From JBGPBY01 sp041481485 (GTDB lineage: Bacteria; Acidobacteriota; Terriglobia; 20CM-2-55-15): DNA of 8,588 nt. The stretch spans positions 1-8,588 of the forward strand of contig JBGPBY010000314.1 of the NCBI GenBank assembly GCA_041481485.1, read 5' to 3'. Under the pieces are notes generated by a model. That model saw nothing but the letters and a program-made list of their open reading frames with translations. It did not search any database and was not told the origin of the DNA. Positions 5,739 through 8,588 of this stretch are shown here, one piece after another (the first letter of the stretch is position 1; each line of letters starts with the position of its first letter). Position numbers and translations under genes: made by a program.

Positions 5739-6338
5739 ATGGAGAGATTCCGAAATACTCTCTGGAAAGGGATTCCGCGTAATCTCCTGATGGATGTCAT
5801 GCCGAACTATTCGCCGTTTGTCGACGGACTGCTTTCCAACACCAGCTTGTTTCAGAAGCTGCGGACCAATGAACTGGCGGATCCCGCCGCTCTGATTCGA
5901 CTGCGCGAGACGGACGGCAGCAGGCTGACGAACGGTAAAGCCGTCACAAATGAAACGTTTTTCCCGCTGGTTCGCGCTGCGCTCCTGTATGCCGTGGATG
6001 CGCTGGATGAGAGTTATCGCATCGCCAGCCAGATCGTGGACGACACGGCGGTCTATTGGTGTGGGATGATCTGCCGTCGCCGGGGAGACTTTTTTAATGC
6101 TCGCAGTTGCTTTCGTCGCGTGGGGACTCATCCTGTTTTCGGACTCCTCCATTCTGCGGCGTCGGAGGTCTCGCCTGATATGGCGAAGCAGTGGGACTGG
6201 GATCCGTATCTTTTTGTCGGCATGTGCGAACAGGAGAAGTACGGCGACAACAAGCATTCCACCGAACTCATCAAGCTGCAAAGGATCGAGTTCGATGCGC
6301 TTTTTGATTACGTCTGGCGAAAGAGTGTCGCGCCGTGA
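5739..6338 (+). CDS. Conserved uncharacterised protein, helical, TPR-like
   Basis: 199 residues with no signal peptide or membrane segment, so probably cytoplasmic. I do not know its function. It resembles a conserved hypothetical family that I recall mainly by the block 'YWHGIMHRREGDFxNAKYWFRRVGxHPVF' followed by 'WDPFxFVDxCE' and a 'LQxxEWxxLFDxC' end. Here the same blocks read VYWCGMICRRRGDFFNARSC (105-124), FRRVGTHPVF (125-134), WDPYLFVGMCE (154-164) and LQRIEFDALFDYV (180-192). Two histidines of the recalled motif are Cys108 and Cys112, and a tyrosine-tryptophan pair is Ser123-Cys124. The segment 80-130 looks like paired helices of the TPR kind. ATG 5739 is the first start after an in-frame TGA; the ribosome site is weak there, and Met18 (5790) or Met21 are alternatives. 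A terminator stands 37 nt upstream, leaving almost no room for its own promoter. The antisense frame over the same region looks like a shadow. Confidence 0.75.
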   Translation: MERFRNTLWKGIPRNLLMDVMPNYSPFVDGLLSNTSLFQKLRTNELADPAALIRLRETDGSRLTNGKAVTNETFFPLVRAALLYAVDALDESYRIASQIVDDTAVYWCGMICRRRGDFFNARSCFRRVGTHPVFGLLHSAASEVSPDMAKQWDWDPYLFVGMCEQEKYGDNKHSTELIKLQRIEFDALFDYVWRKSVAP

Positions 6339-6350
6339 GGCGTAGCGAAA

Positions 6351-6405
6351 TCATTTGCATTTTTCCGGGCGGTCTACGACCGCCGCGTTTCGCGAAGCGA
6401 AATGA
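6351..6405. repeat. REP-like double hairpin between convergent genes
   Basis: Two adjacent hairpins: ggcggtc/gaccgcc (6368-6374 with 6378-6384, loop tac) and tttcgc/gcgaaa (6388-6393 with 6397-6402, loop gaa). The outer edges tcattt (6351-6356) and aaatga (6400-6405) are also complementary. It sits between a plus-strand stop (6338) and a minus-strand stop (6435), the usual place for REP-type units or shared terminators. No clean T-run follows on either strand, so rho-independent termination is doubtful. Confidence 0.5.
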
Positions 6406-6434
6406 CTCTCTGTCCTCCCCCCTTTTCAACGCAA

Positions 6435-8300
6435 CTACTTTTCATTCAGGCCGAACACCCAGATGGAACCACCGGCAGGAACGGCTGGAACCGTGCCGGC
6501 CGGAAGGCCGCGCGTAATAGTGCCCTGCATTCCTTGCGCATCGATGCCGAAGCCGGACATTACGGCGATGTATTGTTTCCCGTCGATGGAGAACGAGGTG
6601 GGTTGGCTCAGGATGCCGGAGTTGGTCGGGAACTCCCAAAGCAACTTGCCGTTCCTCGCGTCATAGGCGCGAAACATGCGGTCATTGGTACCGCCACTGA
6701 AGACCAGGTCGCCGGCCGTGGCCAGCATCGGTCCCCAGGTGGCCGACGTCGGAAATGTATGCGTCCACAGTTTCTTTCCGGTGTCGACATTCCATGCCTG
6801 GACTTCGCCGAAGTGGGATGCGCTGGTCACGACGGCCGTCGCCATAGTCCCGGCGTTGGCGCCTCGGGCCGGGTTCGGGTTCTGCTGACCGGACAGGGTG
6901 GAGCAGAGGTTTTCGTTAGCGGGGATATAGATCATTCGAGTTTCCGGGCTGAAGGCGATCGGGGGCCAGTTCTTGCCGCCCGACAGGCCCGGGCAGTAGT
7001 TCGCGGGCTTTCCCGTACCGGGTTTGTGTTCTGGATCGACGTCAGGACGGCCTGTCTTCGGGTCAAGGCTGCGAAAGACGTTTTGTTTCACGTAAGGCAT
7101 GCCTTCAATGAAACCAATTTTGCCGTCGCTGCTGCGTTCGAGGAAATACAAATAGCCGTTGCGTGCAACGTCGACCAGGCCTTTGATCGTGCGCCCATTG
7201 CGACGGTAGTCGACAAGGATCGGCGGAGAGACTTCATCCCAATCCCACGATTCGTTCGGGTTGTACTGGAAGTGGCCCTTGATCTTTCCGGTTGCGACAT
7301 CGATCGCAATGGTGGACGCCGTGTAGAGGTTGTCGCCCGGACGTTGATCGCCCATCCACGGACCTCCATTGCCCGTTCCCCAGTACGCCAAATTAGTTTC
7401 CGGATCGTAGTTGCCCGTCACCCATATCGAGCCGCCGCCGGTCTTCCAAAGATCGCCGGTTGGCCAGGTTTCGCTGCCGGGCTCGCCCGGAGCCGGAACC
7501 GTATAGGATCGCCAGAGTTCTTTGCCGTCTTCAGGATTGAATGCCGCGACGAATCCACGAATGCCGGTTTCTCCGCCCGACGCCCCGACCATGACCTTGC
7601 CATCCGCCACCAGCGGCGCCAGTGAGAAGTAGTAGCCGTTTGCGGAATCGGCGACCTGCCTGGACCAAACCTCGCGGCCGGTCCTGGCGTCGATCGCAAC
7701 CAGGTAGGCGTCTCCCGCTGCCAGGAAAACCCTGTCGCCGAAGAGTCCGAGGCCTCGCGAGGTGGGATGCAGCACGCGCGCGCCCTGCGTGACGAGGGGC
7801 CGCGTGTAGCGCCACAACACGATACCGGTTTTGGCATCGAGGGCCATTACCTGGTTGCCATTGGCCCCCTGAGGTTGATTCAGAGGTGTCGAGACAAACA
7901 TCACGCCGTTGTTGACCATCGCCGGCGCTTCATGGCCATTGATCTGCCCGGTAAGCGCGACCCACTTCAACTGGAGCTTTTCGACGTTCCCGCGCGTGAT
8001 TTCCTGGAGAGGGCTGTAGCCCCATCCGTCATAGGTGCGGCGAACCGACAGCCAATCGCCGTCTTCGGGTTTCTTGAGGCGCTCTGCCGTGACGGGTTTG
8101 TAGTTTTGCAGAACGGCCGGAACCGCTTCAGGCTGCTGACCGCCTCGCCCTCCCCCTTGGCCTCCGCCTCCCCGTCCTCCGCCGCCTGCCGCAGGCGCGA
8201 CAGGCGGTGGAGGGGTGGGAGCCTGTTGGCTTGCGAGGATTTGGAAAAGGGAAAAGACTCCGAGGAACCACATCGCCATTAACACCATCGTTCTTTTCAT
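6435..8300 (-). CDS. Secreted PQQ-dependent dehydrogenase-like quinoprotein (eight-bladed propeller)
   Basis: Predicted periplasmic quinoprotein of the alcohol/methanol dehydrogenase family, oxidising an alcohol or similar substrate with PQQ. The 621-residue protein has a signal peptide at 1 to about 25 (KR, WFLGVFSLFQIL, LASQ), a Pro-rich then Gly-rich low-complexity linker (28-56), then the catalytic domain from DWLSVRRTYDGWGYSPLQ (82-99). Propeller repeats of the form 'xxALDAKTGxxLWR' recur, for example at 151-164, 202-213 and 543-556. Expected metal and PQQ ligands are present: Glu244 in GGETGIRG, Asn311 in GTGNGGPW, Asp353 in SWDWDE (catalytic base) and Arg380 in ARNGYLY. Asp355 lies two after the base, as in lanthanide-using members. 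The only cysteines are 436 and 466; the vicinal Cys pair is missing and there is no CxxCH heme motif. ATG 8300 is chosen because GAGGT lies eight nt upstream and the signal starts there. NCBI's 'acido-empty-quinoprotein' families, as I recall them, describe similar proteins in genomes without PQQ synthesis, so cofactor use is uncertain. Confidence 0.9.
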   Translation of the reverse strand: MKRTMVLMAMWFLGVFSLFQILASQQAPTPPPPVAPAAGGGGRGGGGQGGGRGGQQPEAVPAVLQNYKPVTAERLKKPEDGDWLSVRRTYDGWGYSPLQEITRGNVEKLQLKWVALTGQINGHEAPAMVNNGVMFVSTPLNQPQGANGNQVMALDAKTGIVLWRYTRPLVTQGARVLHPTSRGLGLFGDRVFLAAGDAYLVAIDARTGREVWSRQVADSANGYYFSLAPLVADGKVMVGASGGETGIRGFVAAFNPEDGKELWRSYTVPAPGEPGSETWPTGDLWKTGGGSIWVTGNYDPETNLAYWGTGNGGPWMGDQRPGDNLYTASTIAIDVATGKIKGHFQYNPNESWDWDEVSPPILVDYRRNGRTIKGLVDVARNGYLYFLERSSDGKIGFIEGMPYVKQNVFRSLDPKTGRPDVDPEHKPGTGKPANYCPGLSGGKNWPPIAFSPETRMIYIPANENLCSTLSGQQNPNPARGANAGTMATAVVTSASHFGEVQAWNVDTGKKLWTHTFPTSATWGPMLATAGDLVFSGGTNDRMFRAYDARNGKLLWEFPTNSGILSQPTSFSIDGKQYIAVMSGFGIDAQGMQGTITRGLPAGTVPAVPAGGSIWVFGLNEK

Positions 8301-8588
8301 GGTTATGACCTCATTCGTTAAGCGAACTTCATGCCGCGGATAAGCGAAGTGAATGCAGCATAACCGGGGGGGCGGCGTCGATCCATCGAAAATGCGGGAC
8401 CAGATATCGCGCAAGCTCACTCTCACGGATGGCGCGTCGCTCCAGGAGTGCGGGGTCGGCGTGGCGGCGGATGGGTAGCGGTCGCAGCTCAGGCCAAGAC
8501 CATGGCCCTCATTTCACCACGCGAAGCGGCGCTGTCGCCACGGATTACGGGTCGCCGTTGCGGGTCTGCGAGAGGCTGGGCCGTCTAT
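8301..8588. other. Upstream region of the quinoprotein gene to window edge
   Basis: Contains the quinoprotein ribosome site (gacctc on plus, 8307-8312), a run of seven G near 8365-8371 and no convincing promoter boxes. A plus-strand frame opens at ATG 8429 and stays open for 53 codons to the edge, but it has no ribosome site and an Arg/Ser/Gly-rich composition, so I do not call it. Minus frames from the right edge are closed early by stops (for example TGA near 8514-8516). Confidence 0.5.

Noticed and set aside
5700..6281. Minus-strand open frame of 193 codons over the unknown protein gene
   Set aside because: Antisense to 5739-6338, whose plus-strand translation matches a conserved family; the antisense frame ends near the terminator and has no such signature.
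6402..7625. Plus-strand open frame of 407 codons
   Set aside because: Lies entirely antisense to the quinoprotein gene, whose protein has clear family motifs throughout; the frame has Arg/Val-rich composition and no recognisable domain or ribosome site.
8301..8426. N-terminal extension of the quinoprotein to 8426
   Set aside because: It places 42 residues before a complete signal peptide; ATG 8300 has GAGGT at a proper distance.
8429..8588. Open plus-strand frame running to the right edge
   Set aside because: Only 53 codons visible, no ribosome site, low-information Arg/Ser/Gly composition; cannot be supported without more sequence.

Overview
The window looks like a stretch of chromosome from a soil-type Gram-negative bacterium, most probably an Acidobacteriota member. 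This is inferred from the gene content: an outer-membrane DUF481 barrel, a GH115 hydrolase with a Sec signal, an MscL ending in a zinc ribbon, and a quinoprotein of a kind common in acidobacterial genomes. No rRNA, tRNA or ribosomal protein gene is present to confirm it. I see no phage, transposase or CRISPR genes.

Left part, minus strand (5182 down to 1): five genes point the same way, read in the order mscL, DUF481 outer-membrane protein (29-nt gap), GH115 glycoside hydrolase (70-nt gap), FNR-like flavin oxidoreductase (23-nt gap), then a 152-bp inverted-repeat element, then a THUMP-domain RNA methyltransferase cut by the window edge. The first four are close enough to share a transcript. 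Their link looks structural rather than one pathway: two are envelope proteins, one is an exported sugar hydrolase and one a cytoplasmic redox enzyme. The methyltransferase has no intact ORF within the window because it runs off the left edge; it was found by translating the minus strand by eye.

Middle (5183-5738): a divergent intergenic region. It holds possible promoters facing both ways, a 31-codon small ORF behind a near-consensus Shine-Dalgarno sequence, and a strong bidirectional terminator only 37 nt before the next plus-strand gene.

Right part: a plus-strand 199-residue conserved protein of unknown function (5739-6338) converges on a minus-strand secreted PQQ-type quinoprotein dehydrogenase (6435-8300), with a REP-like double hairpin between them. 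The dehydrogenase carries the metal ligands expected of the family and an Asp-x-Asp at the site associated with lanthanide use, but lacks the usual vicinal cysteine pair and any cytochrome domain. The last 288 bases hold only its upstream region and nothing else I can support.

The points most worth checking are the inverted-repeat element that supplies the apparent start of the methyltransferase, the small ORF plus terminator ahead of the 199-residue protein, the cysteine-substituted motif in that protein, and the unusual active-site features of the quinoprotein. I see no clear defence or other novel multi-gene system.
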